Source: Ruminococcus sp. (GTDB taxonomy: Bacteria > Bacillota > Clostridia > Lachnospirales > Lachnospiraceae). Taken from it: a stretch of DNA of 33,227 nucleotides. How positions within the stretch are numbered: the stretch's first letter is position 1; the number at the start of each line of letters is the position of its first letter. The stretch is taken from assembly GCA_029256845.1 (NCBI GenBank), contig JARIEI010000034.1:1-33227 (forward strand), read 5' to 3'. The notes under the pieces were generated by a model that worked only from the letters and a program-made list of their open reading frames with translations, searched no databases and was not told the origin of the DNA. The translations under genes and the position numbers were made by a program. This document shows positions 7,801 through 15,427 of the stretch, one piece after another.

Positions 7801-8565
7801 TTGAAAAAGAAAATCAGTATAGTAGGTCTTGTGTTATTACTGATCTTTAGTTTTTCCGGTTGTGGGAAAAAGGCGGAAGACAAACCAGTATATGACAAAG
7901 AGGCTATGACCGCTAATGTAGAACGAATTGTTGAGACTTTCCGTGAAATGACAGATGAAGACTTTCAAGTCTTTGAAGATATGCCAGATGTGCAGCTTAC
8001 AATGACGATGGTAACAGCTGATCTTCCAATTGAAGGGGAAGATTTTCTTTCCATGATTGAAGCGTGGAAAGCCGGAGTGATTGAATGTGGTGAAATCAGA
8101 GAAATCAAAGATTATAATTTTGAAGAATTAAAATCTGGAGCAGTCGTTACTCTTGATACCGAGTTTGAAGAAAGGAACGGAGAGATTGTTGTAAAGTTTG
8201 ATGAAAAAATGAATATGGAATCTATGACAGTGAATGCAGACTATTCTATGGGTGAGATCCTGGAGAAAGCGGGACTTAACACAATTTTAGGAATGGGAAC
8301 TGTATTTGCAGTATTGATCTTTATTTCGTTTATCATTTATTTATTTAAATATATACCTGTTCTTGAAGCAAAATTCAGCAGAAAACCAAAAACAACTACT
8401 GAAGCAAAGACAACGACTACAAAGGTTGTAGAAGAGGTAGAAGAAACTGCTGATGATGAAGAATTGATTGCAGTAATTGCAGCGGCAATTGCGGCAGCAG
8501 AAGGAACATCAACAGATGGTTTTGTTGTACGTTCTATTAAGAGAAGAAAAACAAACAGATGGTAA
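7801..8565 (+). CDS. OadG-like subunit of the sodium pump, with lipoprotein N-terminus and extracellular domain
   Basis: A 254-residue protein starting at TTG 7801 (AGAGGTGA upstream). It has a lipoprotein signal with lipobox FSGC, Cys21 being the lipidation site. Residues 22-155 form a soluble domain on the outer face, one membrane helix spans about 162-183, and a Thr-rich, then acidic linker (195-222) leads to a short cytoplasmic end with an Ala-rich helix and FVVRSIKRR. That ending resembles the C-terminus of OadG-type gamma/delta subunits, which hold decarboxylase complexes together at the membrane. Classical OadG is much smaller (about 80-120 residues) and has no extracellular domain, so this is an extended form. 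Its place between the carboxyltransferase and the biotin carrier supports the assignment. Confidence 0.75.
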   Translation: MKKKISIVGLVLLLIFSFSGCGKKAEDKPVYDKEAMTANVERIVETFREMTDEDFQVFEDMPDVQLTMTMVTADLPIEGEDFLSMIEAWKAGVIECGEIREIKDYNFEELKSGAVVTLDTEFEERNGEIVVKFDEKMNMESMTVNADYSMGEILEKAGLNTILGMGTVFAVLIFISFIIYLFKYIPVLEAKFSRKPKTTTEAKTTTTKVVEEVEETADDEELIAVIAAAIAAAEGTSTDGFVVRSIKRRKTNRW

Positions 8566-8581
8566 TCAGGAGGAAATAAAA

Positions 8582-8941
8582 ATGAAAAATTATACAATTA
8601 CAGTGAATGGAAATGTTTATGATGTAACAGTAGAGGAAAATAATGGTGGAGCAGCAGCTACAACAGCAGCACCAGTGGCAGCGCCAAAAGCAGCGCCAAA
8701 AGCAGCACCAAAAGCAACAGGAGCTGGAAACATTAAAGTAACAGCAGGAGCAGCTGGTAAAGTATTTAAATTAGAAGCAAGTGTTGGCCAAAAGGTAGAA
8801 GCTGGAGATACTGTAGTAGTAATTGAAGCAATGAAAATGGAAATCCCTGTTGTTGCTCCAGAAGCAGGAACAGTTGCTAGTATTGATGTAGCAGTAGGAG
8901 ATGCAGTAGAATCAGGTGCTGTATTAGCTACATTAAACTAG
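8582..8941 (+). CDS. Biotin carrier protein (transcarboxylase 1.3S / decarboxylase gamma type)
   Basis: A 119-residue biotin carrier. It has an N-terminal segment (1-23, MKNYTITVNG...), a flexible Ala/Pro/Lys linker (24-47) and a biotinyl domain (50-119) with the classical EAMKMEI motif, Lys85 being the biotinylated residue. It carries CO2 on biotin between the two carboxyltransferases and the sodium-pump subunit. The open frame extends upstream into the OadG gene, but ATG 8582 is correct: CAGGAGGA lies eight to fourteen bases before it, and the protein then begins with the normal carrier N-terminus. The linker is encoded by three 12-base tandem repeats. Because no biotin carboxylase lies nearby, the carrier is expected to be charged by a carboxyl donor rather than by bicarbonate and ATP. 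Confidence 0.92.
   Translation: MKNYTITVNGNVYDVTVEENNGGAAATTAAPVAAPKAAPKAAPKATGAGNIKVTAGAAGKVFKLEASVGQKVEAGDTVVVIEAMKMEIPVVAPEAGTVASIDVAVGDAVESGAVLATLN
8681..8716 (+). repeat. Three 12-base tandem repeats in the biotin-carrier linker
   Basis: The unit GCGCCAAAAGCA occurs twice exactly (8681-8692, 8693-8704) and once with a single change (8705-8716). Each unit encodes Ala-Pro-Lys-Ala. Repeat-copy changes here would alter linker length without breaking the frame. Confidence 0.9.
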
Positions 8942-8961
8942 TTTACCGGGAGGTCTGACAA

Positions 8962-10110
8962 ATGGAATATATTTCAAATACATTAGGAAACCTTATACAG
9001 CAGACCGCGTTCATGAATCTTACCGTTGGAAATCTTATTATGATCGCAGTGGCCTGCGGGTTTCTGTTTTTAGCAATTAGGTTTGGCTTTGAGCCATTAC
9101 TTCTTGTGCCAATTGCATTTGGTATGTTGCTTGTTAATATCTTCCCAGATATTATGCTTCATGCAGCAGATGCGGCAAATGGAACAGGTGGCCTTTTATA
9201 CTACTTTTATCAGCTAGATGAATGGGCAATTTTGCCATCGCTAATCTTTCTTGGGGTTGGTGCGATGACAGACTTTGGTCCATTGATTGCGAATCCAAAA
9301 AGTTTTCTTTTAGGTGCAGCTGCACAGTTTGGTATTTTTGCAGCATATCTTGGAGCTATGGCTATGGGATTCTCAGACAAAGCTGCAGCGGCAATTTCAA
9401 TTATTGGTGGAGCAGATGGTCCTACATCAATCTTCCTTGCAAGTAAATTGTCACAGACAGCGATCATGGGACCAATTGCCGTGGCAGCATACTCATATAT
9501 GTCACTTGTGCCAATCATTCAGCCGCCAATTATGAAACTTCTTACAACAGAAAAAGAACGTAAAGTTAAGATGGAACAGCTTCGTCCAGTATCTAAATTG
9601 GAAAGAATTCTATTCCCAATTGTTGTTACAATTGTTGTTTCTGTAATCCTTCCTACAACTGCACCATTGGTAGGTATGCTTATGTTAGGTAACCTCTTTA
9701 AAGAATGTGGTGTTGTAAGACAATTGACAGAAACTGCATCCAATGCGCTTATGTATATCGTAGTTATCTTGCTTGGTACTTCTGTAGGAGCTACAACAAG
9801 TGCAGAAGCTTTCCTTAACTGGGATACACTTAAAATCGTTGCTCTTGGACTAATTGCATTCGCATTTGGAACAGCAGCAGGTGTTCTTTTTGGTAAGTTG
9901 ATGTGTAAGGTAACCGGAGGAAAGGTAAATCCTTTGATTGGATCAGCAGGTGTATCTGCCGTTCCTATGGCTGCCAGAGTTTCACAGAAAGTCGGAGCAG
10001 AAGCAGATCCTACAAACTTCTTGCTGATGCACGCAATGGGACCAAACGTAGCAGGTGTTATCGGTACAGCCGTTGCAGCTGGAACATTCATGGCTATCTT
10101 TGGCGTTTAA
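8962..10110 (+). CDS. oadB: Sodium-translocating decarboxylase beta subunit
   Basis: A 382-residue, very hydrophobic membrane protein, the OadB/MmdB/GcdB family that removes CO2 from carboxybiotin and uses the energy to export Na+. The family signature IIGGADGPTSIFLASKL is present around residues 147-163, with the Asp thought to bind Na+; a second inverted half follows, with PLIGSAGVSAVPMAARVSQKVG and a DPTNFLLMHAMGPNVAGVIG block near the C-terminus that is also typical. Length matches the family. GGGAGG precedes ATG 8962, and the gene is spaced 20 bases from its neighbours on both sides. It couples the two soluble carboxyltransferases to the sodium gradient. Direction in vivo (pumping Na+ out, or using the gradient to drive carboxylation) is not decided by sequence. 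Confidence 0.93.
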   Translation: MEYISNTLGNLIQQTAFMNLTVGNLIMIAVACGFLFLAIRFGFEPLLLVPIAFGMLLVNIFPDIMLHAADAANGTGGLLYYFYQLDEWAILPSLIFLGVGAMTDFGPLIANPKSFLLGAAAQFGIFAAYLGAMAMGFSDKAAAAISIIGGADGPTSIFLASKLSQTAIMGPIAVAAYSYMSLVPIIQPPIMKLLTTEKERKVKMEQLRPVSKLERILFPIVVTIVVSVILPTTAPLVGMLMLGNLFKECGVVRQLTETASNALMYIVVILLGTSVGATTSAEAFLNWDTLKIVALGLIAFAFGTAAGVLFGKLMCKVTGGKVNPLIGSAGVSAVPMAARVSQKVGAEADPTNFLLMHAMGPNVAGVIGTAVAAGTFMAIFGV

Positions 10111-10130
10111 AAATATTGGAGGACAGATAA

Positions 10131-11543
10131 ATGGCAGAAATTCAGAAAAAACCAGTTAAAATAACAGAAACAATTCTCCGTGATGCACATCAGTCCCTGA
10201 TTGCTACAAGAATGACAACAGAGCAGATGCTTCCAATCATTGAGAAGATGGATAAAGTGGGATACCACGCAGTAGAGTGTTGGGGAGGAGCTACATTTGA
10301 TGCGTCTCTTCGTTTCCTTCACGAAGATCCATGGGAGAGACTTCGTAAATTCCGTGATGGATTTAAAAACACGAAATTACAGATGTTGTTCCGTGGACAG
10401 AATATTTTAGGATATCGTCCATACGCAGATGATGTTGTAGAATATTTTGTACAGAAATCTGTAGCAAATGGTATCGATATCATTCGTATCTTTGACTGTA
10501 TGAACGATATCCGTAACCTTCAGACAGCTGTAACAGCTGCAAATAAAGAAAAAGGACATGCCCAAGTTGCAATGTCATATACACTTGGAGAAGCATATAC
10601 ATTGGAGTACTGGACAGATCTTGCAAAACGTATTGAAGATATGGGTGCAAATTCAATCTGCGTAAAAGATATGGCAGGTCTTCTTCTTCCATATCAGGCT
10701 ACTGAATTGGTAACAGCCTTAAAAGAAGCAGTAAATATTCCAATTGAAATGCATACACATTACACATCAGGTGTTGCATCTATGACATACCTTAAATCTG
10801 TAGAAGCAGGTGCAGATATTATTGATACGGCTATGTCTCCATTTGCAATGGGAACATCTCAGCCTGCAACAGAAGTTATGGTAGAAACATTTAAAGGAAC
10901 TCCATACGATACAGGCCTTGATCAAACATTACTTTCAGAGATCGCAGATTACTTTAGACCAATAAGAGATGAAGCACTTGACAGTGGACTTTTAAATCCG
11001 AAGAATCTTGGTGTTAACATTAAAACACTTCTTTACCAAGTACCAGGTGGAATGCTTTCTAACCTTACTTCTCAGCTTAAAGAGCAGGGAGCAGAAGATA
11101 AGTTCTACGAAGTGCTTGAAGAGGTTCCAAGAGTACGTAAAGACCTTGGAGAGTGCCCACTTGTAACACCATCTTCTCAAATTGTTGGTACACAGGCTGT
11201 ATTTAATGTTCTTATGGGAGAACGTTATAAGATGGCTACAAAAGAAACAAAAGATGTATTATCTGGAAAATATGGTGCAACTGCAAAACCATTTAATGAA
11301 GAAGTGAAAAAGAAAGTTATTGGGGATGCCGAAGTTATTACTTGTCGTCCTGCGGATCTTATTCCAAATGAATTGGATACACTTCGCAGTGAATGTGCAC
11401 AGTGGATTCAGCAGGATGAAGATGTTTTGACATATGCTTTATTCCCACAAGTTGCAACAGACTTCTTTAAATACAGAGAAGCACAGCAAACAAAAGTGGA
11501 TGCTAAAACAGCAGACACAGAAAATGGTTCATATCCAGTTTAA
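10131..11543 (+). CDS. oadA: OadA/PycB-type carboxyltransferase (oxaloacetate or pyruvate, transcarboxylase 5S type)
   Basis: A 470-residue TIM-barrel carboxyltransferase that exchanges CO2 between biotin and pyruvate/oxaloacetate. It begins with TETILRDAHQSLIATRM, the family's metal-site Asp and biotin-pocket region; then VECWGGATFDASLRFLHEDPWERLR, FRGQNILGY, IRIFDCMND, VKDMAGLL with the carboxylatable/metal-site Lys, and MHTHYTSG with the metal-binding His pair. It ends without the C-terminal biotinyl domain found in OadA of Klebsiella, so it must use the separate carrier encoded at 8582. GGAGGA precedes ATG 10131. CGT strongly dominates the CGN arginine codons, unlike most genes in the window, which suggests high expression. 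It is the last gene of the operon, and a strong terminator follows. Confidence 0.92.
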   Translation: MAEIQKKPVKITETILRDAHQSLIATRMTTEQMLPIIEKMDKVGYHAVECWGGATFDASLRFLHEDPWERLRKFRDGFKNTKLQMLFRGQNILGYRPYADDVVEYFVQKSVANGIDIIRIFDCMNDIRNLQTAVTAANKEKGHAQVAMSYTLGEAYTLEYWTDLAKRIEDMGANSICVKDMAGLLLPYQATELVTALKEAVNIPIEMHTHYTSGVASMTYLKSVEAGADIIDTAMSPFAMGTSQPATEVMVETFKGTPYDTGLDQTLLSEIADYFRPIRDEALDSGLLNPKNLGVNIKTLLYQVPGGMLSNLTSQLKEQGAEDKFYEVLEEVPRVRKDLGECPLVTPSSQIVGTQAVFNVLMGERYKMATKETKDVLSGKYGATAKPFNEEVKKKVIGDAEVITCRPADLIPNELDTLRSECAQWIQQDEDVLTYALFPQVATDFFKYREAQQTKVDAKTADTENGSYPV

Positions 11544-11576
11544 TAGAGAAGCGAGACAACGTTAAAATTAAAAATC

Positions 11577-11618
11577 AATCCGTTTCACAGAAATTATTTC
11601 TGTGAGGCGGATTTTTTG
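11577..11618 (+). terminator. Strong intrinsic terminator after the carboxylase operon
   Basis: A 17-base-pair stem (left 11577-11593, right 11597-11613, two G-T pairs) with a three-base loop TTA, followed by a T-run to about 11617. It lies 33 bases after the oadA stop. Confidence 0.92.
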
Positions 11619-11647
11619 TTACTACGTAAAGAAAATTATGATATAAT
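11619..11647 (+). promoter_or_regulatory. Extended -10 promoter of the RpiR regulator gene
   Basis: A perfect TATAAT at 11642-11647 is preceded by TGA (extended -10). The -35 is weak, TTACTA at 11619-11624, 17 bases away. The GTG start follows 42 bases later. Confidence 0.6.
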
Positions 11648-11689
11648 GTACAAGATATAAAATGTGAAACGAAAGTATAAGGAGTTATT

Positions 11690-12646
11690 GTGGCAAATCG
11701 AAATAATACAAATCAGAAAAATCATACCGATGAACTTTTGTCTAGGATTGAAGGACAATATAAAAAATTGAGCAAAGGTCAAAAAAAATTGGCAGAGTAT
11801 GTATGCAATAACTATGATAAGGCGGTTTTTTTAACAGCTTCAAAGTTGGGTGAGGTTGTAGGCGTTAGCGAATCAACCGTTGTAAGATTTGCAATCCAAC
11901 TTGGATACAAAGGATATCCAAGTTTTCAAAAAGCTTTAGAAGAAGTGGTTTGTAATAAATTAAGCTCCATTCAACGAATGGAAGTGACCCATGGGCGAAT
12001 TACACAACCGCAAATTTTAGACAGTGTACTTCAGTCAGATATCGATAAAATAAAAGTAACACTTTCAGAAATTGATCAAGTGGTATTTCAAGAAGCAATT
12101 GATACAATTTTAAGTGCAAAACGCATATATATCATAGGAATCAGAAGCTGTGCTCCACTCGCAATGTTTTTAAATTTTTATTTAAATTTAATATGTGACC
12201 ATGTTACTTTAATAAATACAACAGGGTCTACAGAGATTTTTGAGCAATTGGTACGAATTGGAGAAGAAGATGTATTAATCGGAATAAGTTTTCCAAGATA
12301 CTCGGTTCGTACGTTGAAGGCGTTAGAATTTGCGAGCAATCGAAAAGCAAAAGTAATCACGCTGACTGATAGTATCCATTCTCCTATGACATTATATTCT
12401 TCTTGTAATTTAATCGCAAAAAGTAACATGGTTTCCATTGTAGATTCATTAGTTGCTCCACTAAGTGTGATCAACGCACTTATTGTTGCGTTATGTATGA
12501 AACGTCAAAAAGAAGTAATTTCTACACTTGAAACATTAGAAGATGTATGGGGAGAATATCAAGTGTATAGTGGTGATGAATTGAATCGAGTGAATGATGA
12601 GTTTACTACAAAATTGACAGATGCAAAGGGGAATAGTTATGAGTAA
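11690..12646 (+). CDS. MurR/RpiR-family transcriptional regulator
   Basis: A 318-residue regulator starting at GTG 11690, with AAGGAG just upstream. The N-terminal ~80 residues form the HTH_6 domain, recognisable by LSKGQKKLAEYV and SKLGEVVGVSESTVVRFAIQLGYKGYPSFQKAL (helix-turn-helix about 52-75). The C-terminal half is a SIS sugar-phosphate-binding domain: AKRIYIIGIRSCAPLA near residue 143-158 and GEEDVLIGISFPRYS near 193-207. Family members sense phosphosugars and repress or activate sugar or wall-sugar catabolism. No sugar gene is nearby; the next gene overlaps by eight bases and encodes a flavoprotein, so the target is not clear from context. It may regulate its own operon or distant genes. 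Confidence 0.88.
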   Translation: MANRNNTNQKNHTDELLSRIEGQYKKLSKGQKKLAEYVCNNYDKAVFLTASKLGEVVGVSESTVVRFAIQLGYKGYPSFQKALEEVVCNKLSSIQRMEVTHGRITQPQILDSVLQSDIDKIKVTLSEIDQVVFQEAIDTILSAKRIYIIGIRSCAPLAMFLNFYLNLICDHVTLINTTGSTEIFEQLVRIGEEDVLIGISFPRYSVRTLKALEFASNRKAKVITLTDSIHSPMTLYSSCNLIAKSNMVSIVDSLVAPLSVINALIVALCMKRQKEVISTLETLEDVWGEYQVYSGDELNRVNDEFTTKLTDAKGNSYE

Positions 12647-13868
12647 AGTACTAATTATAGGTGGAGGAGCAGCAGGGATGATGGCAGGTGTTTTTGCTGC
12701 GAGAAATGGCCATGAAGTTCATATTTTTGAAAAGAATGAAAAACTTGGAAAAAAACTCTTTATTACCGGTAAAGGTAGATGTAACATTACAAATGCTGCA
12801 GATATTGAAACACTATTAAATGCAGTTGTGACCAATCCTAAATTTTTATATAGCGGATTTTACAGCTTTACAAATGATCAGGTTATTGATTTTTTTGAAG
12901 AATTAGGAGTGAAAACAAAAATTGAACGAGGAGACAGAGTCTTTCCAGCGTCCGATCATTCATCAGATGTTATTCAAGCGTTCTCAAGAGAGTTAAAGAC
13001 ACTCCAAGTATCTATTCATTTGGATACAGAAGTAGACAAAGTGATAGTAAAAGATCACAAGATCGAAGGGGTTCAGTTAAAAGATGGAAAGATAGTAAAA
13101 GGAGATAGTTGTATCGTTGCAACAGGAGGACTTTCTTATGCATCTACCGGATCTACAGGAGATGGATATCGTTTTGCAAAAGAAGCAGGACACCAGGTAA
13201 CAGAACTTCGTCCAGCACTTGTACCAATGGAAACAAAAGAGCCCTACGTTCAGGAACTACAAGGATTGTCTCTTCGAAATGTAGAAATTCGTATTTTGGA
13301 CGACAAAAAGGTGATTTATAAAGAGTTTGGGGAGATGCTTTTTACACACTACGGAGTGAGTGGACCCCTTATAATCAGTGCTAGTAGTAAAGTGGGAGAT
13401 CGTTTGATAAAGAAAAATCTCACTTTATCCATTGATTTAAAACCGGCACTTTCTTTTGAACAATTGGATGCAAGAGTGCTTAGAGATTTTCAAGAAAATA
13501 GGAATAAACAATTTAAAAACGCGGTGGATAAACTGTTTCCAGCAAAATTAAAACCGGTGCTTCTTGAACTTAGCGGAATTGATCTAGAAAAGAAAGTAAA
13601 TGAGATAAGTCGCGAAGAACGAGAACGTTTTGTTCATTTAATGAAAGATTTTCGACTTACATTGACGGGATTAAGAAGTTTTAAAGAGGCAATAATTACA
13701 AAAGGTGGGGTAAACGTCAAAGAAATAGATCCGGGAACTATGGAATCAAAGTCTGTGGACAATCTTTACTTTGTAGGAGAGGTCCTTGATTTAGATGCAC
13801 TAACCGGAGGATTTAATTTACAGATTGCATGGTCTACAGCGTATTTAGCAGGAAATGCAATAAAATAA
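12639..13868 (+). CDS. HI0933/YhiN-family FAD-dependent oxidoreductase
   Basis: A 409-residue flavoprotein with a classical N-terminal dinucleotide-binding motif, GGGAAGMMAG at residues 8-17, an acidic residue at the end of the second strand (IFEKN), and the HI0933 signature GKGRCNITNA around 43-52. Near the C-terminus the block GGVNVKEIDPGTMESK is followed by GLYF-type and FNLQIAWSTAYLAG segments that complete the FAD site. Proteins of this family include BaiN-type and aminoacetone-oxidase-like enzymes, but most have no known substrate, so only the fold and cofactor are claimed. ATG 12639 is chosen because AAGGGGA lies upstream; it overlaps the regulator's end by eight bases, so translation is likely coupled. 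Cytidylate kinase follows 20 bases after the stop. Confidence 0.88.
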   Translation: MSKVLIIGGGAAGMMAGVFAARNGHEVHIFEKNEKLGKKLFITGKGRCNITNAADIETLLNAVVTNPKFLYSGFYSFTNDQVIDFFEELGVKTKIERGDRVFPASDHSSDVIQAFSRELKTLQVSIHLDTEVDKVIVKDHKIEGVQLKDGKIVKGDSCIVATGGLSYASTGSTGDGYRFAKEAGHQVTELRPALVPMETKEPYVQELQGLSLRNVEIRILDDKKVIYKEFGEMLFTHYGVSGPLIISASSKVGDRLIKKNLTLSIDLKPALSFEQLDARVLRDFQENRNKQFKNAVDKLFPAKLKPVLLELSGIDLEKKVNEISREERERFVHLMKDFRLTLTGLRSFKEAIITKGGVNVKEIDPGTMESKSVDNLYFVGEVLDLDALTGGFNLQIAWSTAYLAGNAIK

Positions 13869-13888
13869 AAGATAAAGTGAGGAAAGAT

Positions 13889-14557
13889 ATGGGATTTAAT
13901 GTAGCAATCGACGGACCAGCAGGAGCTGGAAAAAGTACAATCGCAAAATTAGTGGCAAAAGAAACAGGATTTATTTATGTAGATACTGGTGCGATGTATC
14001 GGGCATTGGCAGTTCATTTTATAAATGAGGGACTAGATGGAGAAGATGTATCAGCAATTGAAACAGCATGTGAAGGTGCGTCTGTTAGTATTCGTTATGA
14101 AGATGGTATACAAAAAGTATTTTTAAATGGTAAAGATGTATCCACACTGATTCGTCAGGAAAACGTAGGAAATATGGCTTCCAAAAGTTCAACGGTTCCA
14201 AAGGTTCGAGAAAAACTATTGGAATTACAAAGAAATTTAGCAATAAAGGAAGATGTAATCATGGATGGGAGAGATATTGGAACCAATATTTTACCGCAGG
14301 CGGAAGTTAAAATCTATTTGACGGCAAGTGTGTCGACTCGTGCAAAAAGAAGATTTGATGAATTGATGGAAAAAGGTATATCATGCAATTACGATGAAAT
14401 CTATCATGATATTGAGGATAGAGATTTTCGAGATATGAATCGAGAAACTGCACCATTAAAACAGGCAGAAGATGCGATATTAATTGATAGTTCTAACTTA
14501 ACAATCGAAGAGGTTGTATGTGAGATACTAAAATATATAAAAAAATGTAGAAACTAA
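13889..14557 (+). CDS. cmk: Cytidylate kinase
   Basis: A 222-residue nucleoside monophosphate kinase that converts CMP/dCMP to CDP/dCDP with ATP. It shows the P-loop GPAGAGKST at residues 9-17, then VDTGAMYRA (the nucleotide-selective TGAMYR motif of Cmk), MDGRDIGT in the middle, LTASVSTRAKRR (the lid) and the ending DSSNLTIEEV. Length fits the short bacterial type. The open frame runs back into the flavoprotein gene, but ATG 13889 gives the canonical start and has GTGAGGAAAG before it. Neighbours ispH and an S1-domain gene follow, the order cmk-ispH-S1 that is common in Clostridia. Confidence 0.95.
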   Translation: MGFNVAIDGPAGAGKSTIAKLVAKETGFIYVDTGAMYRALAVHFINEGLDGEDVSAIETACEGASVSIRYEDGIQKVFLNGKDVSTLIRQENVGNMASKSSTVPKVREKLLELQRNLAIKEDVIMDGRDIGTNILPQAEVKIYLTASVSTRAKRRFDELMEKGISCNYDEIYHDIEDRDFRDMNRETAPLKQAEDAILIDSSNLTIEEVVCEILKYIKKCRN

Positions 14558-14569
14558 AAAGAGGGAAAA

Positions 14570-15427
14570 ATGGAAGTTATCCGAGCAAAGACAGCAGGTT
14601 TTTGTTTTGGCGTAAAGCGAGCGGTAGATACAGTATACGAGCAGGCAAAACAAAATCAAGAGAAAAAAACAATATATACGTATGGACCTATTATACACAA
14701 CGCTGAAGTCGTAAAAGACCTTGAAAAGCGTGGGATTAAAGTTATAAACAAAGAACAAGAGTTAGAGATGTTAGAAGAAGGAACGGTTATCATCCGTTCT
14801 CATGGAATTGAAGAACGAATCTACAAAAAAATGAAAGAAAAAAACATAAATATTGTGGATGCAACATGCCCCTTTGTAAAAAAAATACATAATATTGTGC
14901 AGAAAGAAAGTAGAGCAGGAAAGCATATTGTTATCATTGGAAATCCTGAACATCCAGAGGTAATTGGAATTAAAGGATGGGCAGGACAAGAAGTGACGGT
15001 GATTCAAAATCCACAAGAAGCAGAAGATTTTGAGCTAGAAGTAGATAAAAAAATCTGTGTAGTATCACAGACGACATTTAATTACAACAAATTTCAAGAT
15101 TTAGTTGAAATCATTTCAAAAAAGAGTTATGATATAAATGTTTTAAATACAATCTGTAATGCTACAAAGGAGCGTCAAAGTGAAGCTCGCACCATTGCAG
15201 AGAAGGTGGATGCTATGATCGTGATTGGTGACAAACATAGTTCCAACACCCAGAAGTTATTTGAAATTTGCAAAAAAGCATGTAAAGATACGTACTACAT
15301 ACAGACACTTGAAGATTTGGATTTAAATCAATTAAGGTCCGTGGAAACAGTAGGTATTACAGCGGGGGCATCCACGCCCAACAATATAATTGAGGAGGTC
15401 CAAAGTAATGTCAGAATTATCTTTTGA
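14570..15427 (+). CDS. ispH: 4-hydroxy-3-methylbut-2-enyl diphosphate reductase
   Basis: A 285-residue Fe-S enzyme that makes IPP and DMAPP in the last step of the MEP isoprenoid pathway. The three cysteines that hold the 4Fe-4S cluster are in place: C12 in AGFCFGVKRA, C100 in DATCPFVKK and C196 in TICNATKERQ. Substrate-binding histidines are visible at 43 (IHN), 78 (SHG) and 128 (PEHPE, with Glu130). The protein ends soon after ITAGASTPNNIIEEV, so it is the stand-alone form. In many Clostridium species IspH is fused to S1 domains; here the S1 gene begins inside the last 20 bases in a different frame. GAGGG precedes ATG 14570, 12 bases after cmk. Confidence 0.95.
   Translation: MEVIRAKTAGFCFGVKRAVDTVYEQAKQNQEKKTIYTYGPIIHNAEVVKDLEKRGIKVINKEQELEMLEEGTVIIRSHGIEERIYKKMKEKNINIVDATCPFVKKIHNIVQKESRAGKHIVIIGNPEHPEVIGIKGWAGQEVTVIQNPQEAEDFELEVDKKICVVSQTTFNYNKFQDLVEIISKKSYDINVLNTICNATKERQSEARTIAEKVDAMIVIGDKHSSNTQKLFEICKKACKDTYYIQTLEDLDLNQLRSVETVGITAGASTPNNIIEEVQSNVRIIF

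Noticed and set aside
8477-8581. Upstream extension of the biotin carrier into the OadG gene
   Set aside because: The added residues are a frame-shifted reading of the OadG end; AGGAGG before ATG 8582 settles the start.
9519-10091. 190-codon open frame on the - strand opposite oadB
   Set aside because: It is a mirror of the strongly supported oadB frame, has no ribosome site and a composition that follows from the codon pattern of the + strand gene.
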